5,221 bases of DNA from Acidimicrobiia bacterium (GTDB lineage: Bacteria; Actinomycetota; Acidimicrobiia; Spongiisociales; ZC4RG35): positions 1 to 5,221 of the forward strand of contig JAOUGY010000276.1 of assembly GCA_029865445.1 (NCBI GenBank), read 5' to 3'. Made by a program: the position numbers and the translations under genes. This document shows, one piece after another, positions 1 to 5,221 of the stretch. How positions within the stretch are numbered: the stretch's first letter is position 1; every line of letters starts with the position of its first letter. The notes beneath the pieces were generated by a model. The model searched no databases. It was not told the origin of the DNA and saw nothing but the letters and a program-made list of their open reading frames with translations.

Positions 1-869
1 CCCGACTGGAGCGGGAAGTGGAGCTGTTCGCACACCGCATCGGTCTCGGCCATCGCCTCGGCGACATCCCGTTTGAAGTCGTTCGGATGGGGACTGGTGA
101 ACCGCACCCTGCGGATCCCGTCGACCGCACCCACCTGGCGGAGCAGGTCGGCGAACAAGGGCCTCCGCTTGCCGTCGAGGGCCAGGTCCCGGCCGTAGGT
201 GTCGACGTTCTGGCCGAGGAGGGTCACCTCCACCACGCCGTCGGCGGCCAGGCTCCGGACCTCGCGGAGGATGTCACCGGGACGGCGGGAGATCTCCGGG
301 CCTCGAACACTGGGGACGATGCAGAACGTGCAGCTGTTGTTGCAGCCCACCTGAATGGTGACCCACGCCGAATGCTCCAGCTCACGGCGGACCGGGAGCG
401 ACGACGGCATGGCCTGGAGCTCGTCGACCACCTCGGTGACCGGACCCCACGCCTCGACGTGATCGAGCAGATCGACCACCCGGTCGAGGTTGTGGGTGCC
501 CACCACCACGTCCACCCACGGTGCCCGCTCCCGGACCAGCTCCCGGTCCTTCTGCGCCGCACACCCGCCGACCACGAGAGTCATGTTCGGGTTGACGTCC
601 TTCACGGCCTTGAGATTGCCGAGCGTCCCGTACAACTTGTTGTCGGCGTTCTCACGGATCGTGCACGTGTTGATGAACACCACGTCGGCGTCCTCGTAAC
701 CCGACGCCGGGACCATGCCGTCGGCGGTGAGGAGACCGGCCACGCGCTCGGAGTCGTGCTCGTTCATCTGACACCCGAACGTCCTCACCAAGAACCGCTT
801 GCCGGTTCGCGACGGCAGGCGGTACGGCCGCTCGCGGCGAACCGGTTCGGGCAACAGGGTGGCACTCAT
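1..869 (-). CDS. miaB: MiaB, tRNA-2-methylthio-N6-dimethylallyladenosine synthase (N-terminal 289 codons; continues past the window edge)
   Basis: MiaB is a radical-SAM methylthiotransferase that converts i6A37 to ms2i6A37 in tRNAs reading UNN codons. The frame is open from the ATG at 869 to the left edge. An N-terminal UPF0004 domain (about residues 25-140) carries three cysteines that ligate the auxiliary 4Fe-4S cluster: C33 in TFGCQMNEHDSE, C69 in INTCTIRENA and C103 in GGCAAQ. The radical-SAM domain follows, with the CxxxCxxC motif at C176, C180 and C183 (GCNNSCTFC), then VTLLGQNVDTYG and a final HFPLQSG. The rest of the radical-SAM domain and the TRAM domain lie outside the window; family members are usually about 450-500 residues. 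The start is 4 nt after the rny stop, with no clear Shine-Dalgarno sequence, so translation is probably coupled to rny. The NTCTIRENA and GQN motifs favour MiaB over MtaB or RimO. Confidence 0.95.
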   Translation of the reverse strand, partial: MSATLLPEPVRRERPYRLPSRTGKRFLVRTFGCQMNEHDSERVAGLLTADGMVPASGYEDADVVFINTCTIRENADNKLYGTLGNLKAVKDVNPNMTLVVGGCAAQKDRELVRERAPWVDVVVGTHNLDRVVDLLDHVEAWGPVTEVVDELQAMPSSLPVRRELEHSAWVTIQVGCNNSCTFCIVPSVRGPEISRRPGDILREVRSLAADGVVEVTLLGQNVDTYGRDLALDGKRRPLFADLLRQVGAVDGIRRVRFTSPHPNDFKRDVAEAMAETDAVCEQLHFPLQS

Positions 870-873
870 GGAA

Positions 874-2418
874 TCAGCGAGCGTAGTCAGAGGCCCGGAA
901 CTCCCGAATGACGGTCACGAGGATCTGACCCGGATACTGCAGGTCTTCTTCCAGTTTGCGGGCGATCCGCCGAGCCAGGTCCCCGGCCGACAGATCGTCG
1001 ATCTCACCCGGATCGACCACCACCCGCACCTCACGGCCGGCCTGCATGGCGAACACCCGCTCCACGCCCTTGAAGTCGAGGGCGACTTCCTCCAACCGCT
1101 CCAACCGACGCACGTACGACTCGAGCGCCTCGCGTCGGGCGCCCGGGCGGGCCGCCGAAACGGCGTCGGCCGCCTGCACCAGAACGGCGAGCACCGTCCG
1201 GGGTTCGACCTCGTTGTGGTGGGCTTCGATGCCGTGCACGACCGCCGGGTCCTCTCCGAACCGGCGGGCGATCTCCGCACCGATGAGGGCGTGGGACCCC
1301 TCCACCTCGTGGGTGACCGCCTTGCCGATGTCGTGCAACAGAGCCGCCCGCTTAACCGGCGCCGGGTCGATCCCCAACTCGTGGGCGAGCATCGACGCCA
1401 CGTGGGCCGACTCCACCAGGTGGTTCAGCACGTTCTGGCCGTACGACGTCCGGTACTTCAATCGGCCGAGCAGGGTCACCAGCTCGGGGTTCATTCGGGA
1501 CAGACCGACCTCGAGCAGCGCCCACTCGCCGGCATCGCGAACGGACTGTTCGACCTCGGCCTGGGCTTTCTGATAGGCCTCTTCGATCGACGACGGATGG
1601 ATGCGGCCGTCGGCCACCAGCCGTTCCAGCGTCAGCCGGGCCACCTCCCGGCGAACCGGGTCGAACGAAGCCACCGACACCGCCTCCGGGGTGTCGTCGA
1701 CGATCAGGTTCACACCGGTGACCGATTCCAGGGCCCGGATGTTGCGACCCTCGCGACCGATGATTCGTCCCTTCATCTCGTCCGAAGGAAGCGTGATGAC
1801 AGACACCGTGCTCTCGGTGACGACTTCAGACGCCAGCCGCTGGATCGATGTGGCGAGAATGCGGCGCGCCCGCTTGTCCGCCTCCTCACGGGCCTTGATC
1901 TCCAGATCACGGACCAGCAGCATCGCATCGCGGCGGGCCTCGTCCTCCACCTGGCCCAGGAGCTTTTCCTTGGCGGCGATGGCGTCGAGACCGGCGACCC
2001 GGGCGAGCTCCTGACGGGCGTCCTCCCGCAGTTTTTCCACCTCCGACCGGACGTCGGTGATCTCACGCTCCCGGGTCAGCACCATCTGCTCCCGGGTGGC
2101 CAGGTTGGACGCCCGCTGGTCGAGCGTCTCCTCGCGCTGAGAGAGGCGGCTCTCCATGTTCTCCAACTCCACCCGGCGATGGGCGAGCTGAGCCTGTTCC
2201 CGCTCCCGGAACGTCTCGGCCCGGGCCCGGCCCTCCTCCTCGGCACGGGCCAGGATGCGCTGAGCCTCGAGGCGAGCGGACGACAGCGTCTCCTCTCCAT
2301 CGCCCACAGCGGTGCTCTTGTTCGATCGCATGGCAGCACGGGCGAGGAAGTAACCCCCTCCGCCGGCCAACACCGTGGCCAACGCCACGGCAATCGCAAA
2401 GATCGCCGGACTATCCAT
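874..2418 (-). CDS. rny: Ribonuclease Y, membrane-anchored KH/HD endoribonuclease
   Basis: RNase Y makes the initiating endonucleolytic cuts in mRNA decay at the cytoplasmic membrane. The protein has 514 residues, the usual size for the family, with every domain in order. A single N-terminal membrane helix spans about residues 5-28. A long charged coiled coil rich in E, R, A and Q runs from about 45 to 195. A KH RNA-binding domain follows (about 205-270, signature GRIIGREGRNIRALE at 217-231). Last is an HD-type metal-dependent domain with H339, the H362-D363 pair in LLHDIGKA, H395, H400/H401 and D418, and a conserved C-terminal region ending in FRASDYAR. The chosen ATG sits just before the membrane helix and has GAGGA upstream. 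It lies downstream of recA on the same strand and 4 nt upstream of miaB. No frameshift or missing catalytic residue is seen. Confidence 0.96.
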   Translation of the reverse strand: MDSPAIFAIAVALATVLAGGGGYFLARAAMRSNKSTAVGDGEETLSSARLEAQRILARAEEEGRARAETFREREQAQLAHRRVELENMESRLSQREETLDQRASNLATREQMVLTREREITDVRSEVEKLREDARQELARVAGLDAIAAKEKLLGQVEDEARRDAMLLVRDLEIKAREEADKRARRILATSIQRLASEVVTESTVSVITLPSDEMKGRIIGREGRNIRALESVTGVNLIVDDTPEAVSVASFDPVRREVARLTLERLVADGRIHPSSIEEAYQKAQAEVEQSVRDAGEWALLEVGLSRMNPELVTLLGRLKYRTSYGQNVLNHLVESAHVASMLAHELGIDPAPVKRAALLHDIGKAVTHEVEGSHALIGAEIARRFGEDPAVVHGIEAHHNEVEPRTVLAVLVQAADAVSAARPGARREALESYVRRLERLEEVALDFKGVERVFAMQAGREVRVVVDPGEIDDLSAGDLARRIARKLEEDLQYPGQILVTVIREFRASDYAR

Positions 2419-2422
2419 CTTG

Positions 2423-2427
2423 TCCTC
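2423..2427 (-). promoter_or_regulatory. Ribosome binding site of rny
   Basis: GAGGA on the minus strand lies 4 nt before the ATG at 2418. The spacing is short but workable. It supports starting rny at the methionine directly before the membrane helix. Confidence 0.6.
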
Positions 2428-2449
2428 GTTTCATGCCCCGAAACGCACA

Positions 2450-2478
2450 TGTGCCGAGCCCCGGCAGGGCTCGGCACA
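2450..2478 (-). terminator. Perfect 12-bp GC-rich hairpin between recA and rny (weak terminator or 5'-UTR structure)
   Basis: The arms 2450-2461 and 2467-2478 are perfectly complementary (core GTGCCGAGCCC / GGGCTCGGCAC) around a 5-nt loop. In the direction of transcription the stem is followed by TGTGCGTTTCGGGG, which is only a poor U-tract. Only 22 nt then remain before the rny Shine-Dalgarno sequence. It could be the recA terminator or attenuator. Alternatively it could be a stable 5'-leader hairpin on rny mRNA, for example one that protects the message or affects its expression. The stem is certain; its function is inferred. Confidence 0.55.
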
Positions 2479-2592
2479 CACGTCAGACGACACAACGGAC
2501 CTTTCGGCAGCTCGTTACGTCGATGTCTGTATCACCAGCAATTTCATCCTCGATGGTTCTTTGCGTTTCAGGCGGTTTCGTTCGTGTGTGTA

Positions 2593-2631
2593 CCCGACAT
2601 TGTACTCGGGCACTCCGCCGTATCCGAGTAC
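2593..2631 (-). other. Hairpin just downstream of the recA stop, with a competing alternative stem
   Basis: An 8-bp perfect inverted repeat pairs 2602-2609 (GTACTCGG) with 2624-2631 (CCGAGTAC) around a 14-nt loop. It starts 6 nt after the recA stop codon. A second possible stem pairs 2593-2597 with 2606-2610 (CCCGA/TCGGG, 8-nt loop) and uses some of the same bases, so the two stems exclude each other. No U-run follows either one. It may protect the 3' end of recA mRNA or act as a weak terminator. A TACAAT hexamer (2604-2599, minus strand) could be a -10 box for rny, but I see no good -35 box. I found no gene or recX remnant in the 218-nt gap 2419-2636. Confidence 0.4.
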
Positions 2632-2636
2632 CGAAA

Positions 2637-4790
2637 TCAGTCCTCCACGCCTGCCTCGACCTCGGCTTCGGCGAACTCGACCTCGTCCTCGACGTCCTCG
2701 GTGTCCCCCTCCGCCGAAGCGGCGGGTGCGACCAACTCATAGATCTTCGCCTGCAGTTGGACGGCGATTTCGGGGTTCTCACGCAGGAACCGCTTGGCGT
2801 TCTCACGTCCCTGACCCAATTGGTCCTGTTCGAAGGTGAACCAAGCACCGCTCTTACGCACCACGCCGTGATCGACCGCGACGTCGAGGAGGCTGCCCTC
2901 ACGGGAGATTCCCTCCCCGAACATGATGTCGAACTCGGCCTGACGGAACGGTGGTGCCATCTTGTTCTTGGCGACCTTGACCCGGACCCGGTTGCCCACC
3001 TGTTCACCACCGTCCTTGATCGACTCGATCCGGCGGACGTCCAGACGCACCGACGCATAGAACTTGAGCGCACGCCCACCAGGGGTAGTTTCAGGTGAGT
3101 TGTGAACCATCACGCCGTCGACGAAGTAGTTGTGGTTCCCCTCGACCTCGATGTCGAAGCGGTGGGTGTGCCGGCCGTTGGGCGCCTTCGCCTCGATCGT
3201 CGTGATCGGGAACGGCATGAGCACCGAGGTAGCCCCGACGAACTCCGGCGCCACTGCGAACCGGCCCCGGAAACGAGGCAGGAGCTTGTAGTCCATCGAC
3301 GGATGGACATACGGCGCAACGATCGCCTGCAGCTTGGCGGTGTTGGATGTGTCGAAGTCGATTCTCGGCTGGGCGGCGGCGCCGACCGTTCGCAGAGTCC
3401 CCGTCACACCCCAGGTGTCGCGCAGGTATTCGACGAGCCGCTCGCGGCTCCCCTCCGACAGCGCCTTGACGACCACCGCGGCCCGACCGCTGCCACCTTC
3501 CGTCCGGGCCTGCTTGCCCTCGCTCCGCATGCTGAACGAGAAGTCGTCCTGGTACCAGATCGCCAACGCCAGCGGGGTGAGCCGCTTGAGGTAGTCCTCC
3601 GACAGCACCTTGCCACCGGGCATGTAGACCGCACGTCTCAGCTCGGCCAGTTCGGGGAGCGGTGACATGTCGTGGAACACCGCGCCCGACTCGTTGGTCG
3701 TCCGACTGGTACCGACATTGGCGAACATCGAAGCCTTCCAATCCGCGTATCCGGTCTGCTTCGATCCGTGCCCCCAGCGATACCGGGCGGCATGACCGCT
3801 CCGCGAAGGCGAGAGGGCGCCATCCCCCATCAGGCCACCGAGAACGACCTCCCACTGCATCCCGGACAGTCGGCGCTCGACCGACTGCAGAACCGAGTCG
3901 CCCACCATCAACTCACCCGCCTCGCGCCAGCCCCCGGGAGTACGGATCAGGTGATTGGCGGTGGCAGCGAACTGGGCTCGCCCGTTCCCGGACGGCTTCG
4001 CCACCGTGAATCGGAGGAACTCGTCGGTGGCGCCGTTGTCGTACCAGTTGACGACCCGCCGTGGCTCGATCCGGCCGGACTCGGGGTCGTAGGAGAGAAC
4101 CTCGACCGGCAGTTTCTGGTTGACGATCTTCCCGATCTTCTCCTGGGTGCCATCGGCCAGGGTCACCCGCGTGTTGTACGAGAAGCACCCGAACATGACA
4201 CCGATCTTCTCGCGGAGTTGGTTGATGAAGACGGCGGTGGTGCGGGAGCGGTTGAGGTTGGCGGTGAGTTTGCGCAGCGCCTGGGACATGAGGCGGGCCT
4301 GCAGCCCCACATGGGTGTCGCCCATCTCGCCTTCGATCTCCGCCCGGGGCACAAGGGCCGCCACCGAGTCGATCACCACCACGTCGAGAGCGCCGGAACG
4401 GATGAGCATGTCGGCGATCTCCAGCGCCTGCTCACCGGTGTCGGGCTGTGAGATGAGCAGCTCGTCGACATCGACACCGAGAACCTTGGCGTAGGCGGGA
4501 TCGAGGGCGTGCTCGGCGTCGATGAAGGCGGCGATGCCTCCGTTGCGCTGGGCCTCGGCGACGACGTGCAAGGCGAGCGTGGTCTTCCCGGACGCCTCCG
4601 GACCGTAGATCTCCACCACCCTTCCCCGCGGGACACCACCCACACCCAGGGCGAGGTCGAGAGATAGCGCACCCGTCGAGATGACCTCGACCTTGCGGTT
4701 CGCGGCATCTCCCATCTTCATGATGGCGCCCTTCCCGAACTGACGCTCGATCTGGGACAACGCCATGTCCAGTGCTTTGTCTCTCTCCAT
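2637..4790 (-). CDS. recA: RecA recombinase precursor containing an in-frame intein
   Basis: RecA forms ATP-dependent filaments on ssDNA, drives strand exchange and triggers LexA self-cleavage. The precursor is 717 residues. Residues 1-201 and 565-717 are RecA and join to a normal 354-residue protein. Visible RecA features are the N-terminal helix (MERDKALDMALSQIERQFGKG), Walker A GPEASGKT (63-70), FIDAEHALD (89-97), Walker B VVVIDS (137-142), an L1 region around EIEGEMGDTHVG, and FINQLREKIGVMFG (188-201) leading into loop L2. RecA resumes at SPETTPGGRALKFYASVR and ends in a strongly acidic tail. The interruption is an intein, described separately. I chose the ATG at 4790 because AGGAG lies 6 nt upstream; the adjacent in-frame GTG at 4793 would leave only 3 nt. 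Expression is probably damage-inducible from the two promoters upstream. recX does not follow. Confidence 0.98.
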   Translation of the reverse strand: MERDKALDMALSQIERQFGKGAIMKMGDAANRKVEVISTGALSLDLALGVGGVPRGRVVEIYGPEASGKTTLALHVVAEAQRNGGIAAFIDAEHALDPAYAKVLGVDVDELLISQPDTGEQALEIADMLIRSGALDVVVIDSVAALVPRAEIEGEMGDTHVGLQARLMSQALRKLTANLNRSRTTAVFINQLREKIGVMFGCFSYNTRVTLADGTQEKIGKIVNQKLPVEVLSYDPESGRIEPRRVVNWYDNGATDEFLRFTVAKPSGNGRAQFAATANHLIRTPGGWREAGELMVGDSVLQSVERRLSGMQWEVVLGGLMGDGALSPSRSGHAARYRWGHGSKQTGYADWKASMFANVGTSRTTNESGAVFHDMSPLPELAELRRAVYMPGGKVLSEDYLKRLTPLALAIWYQDDFSFSMRSEGKQARTEGGSGRAAVVVKALSEGSRERLVEYLRDTWGVTGTLRTVGAAAQPRIDFDTSNTAKLQAIVAPYVHPSMDYKLLPRFRGRFAVAPEFVGATSVLMPFPITTIEAKAPNGRHTHRFDIEVEGNHNYFVDGVMVHNSPETTPGGRALKFYASVRLDVRRIESIKDGGEQVGNRVRVKVAKNKMAPPFRQAEFDIMFGEGISREGSLLDVAVDHGVVRKSGAWFTFEQDQLGQGRENAKRFLRENPEIAVQLQAKIYELVAPAASAEGDTEDVEDEVEFAEAEVEAGVED
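3099..4187 (-). other. RecA intein (Mle RecA-b insertion site) with LAGLIDADG homing endonuclease
   Basis: This 363-residue in-frame protein intron excises itself and ligates the RecA halves; its endonuclease would spread it into intein-free recA alleles. The splicing blocks are complete. Cys1 opens block A (CFSYNTRVTLADG). Block B has TxxH (T76, H79 in AATANHLIRTPGGW). Block F is RFDIEVEGNHNYFV (343-356, D345). Block G is VMVHN, with H362 and terminal N363, followed by Ser as the first C-extein residue. The endonuclease domain has motif 1 VLGGLMGDG (115-123, D122) and motif 2 LAIWYQDDF (208-216, D215). The insertion lies between MFG and SPETT, within DNA-binding loop L2. From memory, this is the M. 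leprae RecA site, and the sequence resembles that 365-residue intein across blocks A, B and F. Base composition looks like the host gene, so acquisition is not obviously recent. Confidence 0.96.
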
Positions 4791-4796
4791 CACCTA

Positions 4797-4801
4797 CTCC
4801 T
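4797..4801 (-). promoter_or_regulatory. Ribosome binding site of recA
   Basis: AGGAG on the minus strand has a 6-nt spacer to the ATG at 4790 and only 3 nt to the in-frame GTG at 4793. This decides the start in favour of the ATG and gives the usual RecA N-terminus MERDKALDMALSQIE. Confidence 0.8.
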
Positions 4802-4861
4802 GTTCGTCACTCGGTGGTCGCCCGGTGCGTCCCGAGCGTCTGGATCGCCCTCTCGGGGTCC

Positions 4862-4884
4862 AAGATACGACCCCGGTGTGACAA
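4862..4884 (-). promoter_or_regulatory. Candidate PafBC-type (RecA-NDp-like) recA promoter
   Basis: On the minus strand, TTGTCACAC (4884-4876), exactly 8 nt, then TATCTT (4867-4862). The known actinobacterial RecA/LexA-independent damage promoter, activated by PafBC, is TTGTCRGTG-N8-TAnnnT. Here the first six bases, the N8 spacing and the TAnnnT element fit, while the GTG is replaced by CAC. Transcription would start near 4855, giving a leader of about 65 nt. The match is partial, so activation by PafBC is an inference. Confidence 0.55.
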
Positions 4885-4908
4885 ATAACACGCTTGTCAG
4901 TTCGGAGG

Positions 4909-4937
4909 ACACTATCGAACACCCGTTCGAATGGCAA
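4909..4937 (-). promoter_or_regulatory. Candidate LexA-controlled recA promoter (upstream)
   Basis: On the minus strand, a -35-like TTGCCA (4937-4932), a 17-bp spacer and a -10-like TAGTGT (4914-4909). The spacer is almost exactly filled by the LexA palindrome, so bound LexA would block RNA polymerase directly. Start of transcription is expected near 4902. The -10 hexamer is weak (TAnnnT). Confidence 0.6.
4915..4930. promoter_or_regulatory. LexA-binding SOS box
   Basis: TCGAACACCCGTTCGA is a palindrome with perfect 6-bp arms. It matches the Gram-positive and actinobacterial SOS box core GAAC-N4-GTTC. It lies about 125 bp upstream of the recA start, where an SOS operator is expected, and within the spacer of a candidate promoter. 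Confidence 0.9.
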
Positions 4938-4980
4938 GGATCGTTGCGGTGGGCGAGAAGCGGTGCGCGGTGCGCCAGAG

Positions 4981-5218
4981 GGTTGTCCCCTTGGGGGAAG
5001 GTACCTGCCATCGACCGAAGGGGGATGAGAGTTAGGGGGAATCCTCAACGCGAGGTCACCGTGCGAGGTGGAAGCCTTGATCCGCCGCCGCTGGGAGACT
5101 CGCAACGGCGCTCTCCTGCGACACGGTGGCACCCAAGAAGCTCGACTCCCGAGTTGAGAATCCCCCTACCTCCCGGCCTCCGGCCGGCAGGACCTTCCCC
5201 CCTTTCCGGGGGACAACC
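4981..5218. repeat. Long imperfect inverted repeat (foldback/MITE-like element or structured RNA)
   Basis: The two ends of this 238-bp stretch are complementary through a series of nested pairings: 4981-4990 with 5209-5218 (10 bp, GGTTGTCCCC), 4993-5002 with 5192-5201 (10 bp), 5004-5009 with 5186-5191 (6 bp), 5033-5040 with 5161-5168 (8 bp), 5044-5049 with 5153-5158 (6 bp), and inside these 5057-5063 with 5122-5128 (7 bp). Small bulges separate them, and one larger asymmetric loop holds 5010-5032 and 5169-5185. Complementarity stops at 4980/5219. Each arm carries G5 or G6 runs reading toward the centre. No convincing ORF, tRNA or rRNA is seen here. It may be a transposase-less mobile element, a structured RNA of unknown strand, or the end of a neighbouring gene's transcript. 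The right flank (5219-5221) is too short to look for a target-site duplication. Confidence 0.8.
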
Positions 5219-5221
5219 GGC

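Noticed and set aside
18..911. 297-codon plus-strand open frame
   Set aside because: Antisense to miaB, whose cluster and radical-SAM cysteines identify the real coding strand.
799..2742. 647-codon open frame on the plus strand
   Set aside because: It is exactly antisense to rny. The composition (rich in H, R, G, L) is typical of the reverse frame of a high-GC gene, and no domain is recognisable.
2958..2963. Second possible RecA intein site (M. tuberculosis site, KNK|MAPPF)
   Set aside because: RecA reads straight through here with no insertion.
3091..3855. 254-codon minus-strand frame overlapping the intein
   Set aside because: An alternative frame of the intein coding sequence; the RecA-intein frame explains the region fully.
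3099..4187. Insertion sequence, group I intron or gene fusion interrupting recA
   Set aside because: The reading frame is continuous and carries all protein-splicing blocks, so it is an intein.
4791..4793. GTG as recA start, adding one residue
   Set aside because: Only 3 nt from AGGAG, whereas the next codon, ATG, has the normal 6-nt spacing.
4894..4916. Plus-strand TTGTCAGTT, a close match to the first RecA-NDp element, pointing away from recA
   Set aside because: After 8 nt the sequence is ACTATC, not TAnnnT, and no gene is visible on that strand within the window.
4961..4974. Tandem CGGTGCG x2
   Set aside because: Two copies of a 7-mer in GC-rich DNA are not enough to call a repeat feature.
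4993..5040. G-quadruplex in the left arm of the inverted repeat
   Set aside because: There are only three long G runs, with one wide spacing; the inverted-repeat pairing explains the runs better.
4790..5132. Two minus-strand frames of 73 and 112 codons upstream of recA
   Set aside because: They cover the SOS box, both promoters and part of the inverted repeat. They resemble no known protein and have no convincing ribosome binding site.

Overview
The window is high-GC bacterial DNA. All three genes lie on the minus strand, in the order recA (interrupted by an intein), rny, miaB. The likely host is an actinobacterium, perhaps a deep-branching class such as Acidimicrobiia. Four things suggest this: high GC with GC-rich third codon positions, an actinobacterial-style MiaB, an actinobacterial LexA box (GAAC-N4-GTTC) with a PafBC-like promoter in front of recA, and a RecA intein of the type known from Mycobacterium leprae. 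The class is an inference; the phylum is better supported.

Layout, following transcription from right to left. Positions 4938-5221 hold no gene I can support. They are dominated by a long imperfect inverted repeat (4981-5218), either a foldback or MITE-like element or a structured RNA. Next come two candidate recA promoters. The upstream one has a perfect LexA box filling its 17-bp spacer (4909-4937). The downstream one resembles the LexA-independent damage promoter RecA-NDp (4862-4884). recA (2637-4790) encodes a 717-residue precursor: 201 residues of RecA, a 363-residue intein, then 153 residues of RecA. Splicing would give a 354-residue RecA. A 218-nt gap carries two hairpins, one just after the recA stop and one just before rny. 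rny (874-2418) encodes full-length RNase Y. miaB (1-869) starts 4 nt after the rny stop and runs off the left edge, with 289 complete codons visible.

How the genes work together: recA is the recombination and SOS-response protein and appears to be under dual DNA-damage control. RNase Y is a membrane-anchored endoribonuclease that starts mRNA decay. MiaB adds the 2-methylthio group to i6A37 of tRNAs. rny and miaB are probably co-transcribed and translationally coupled. recX, which usually follows recA in actinobacteria, is not between recA and rny.

The most notable items are the RecA intein, which sits in DNA-binding loop L2 and carries a LAGLIDADG endonuclease with an altered second motif; the two-promoter recA control region; and the undescribed long inverted repeat upstream.
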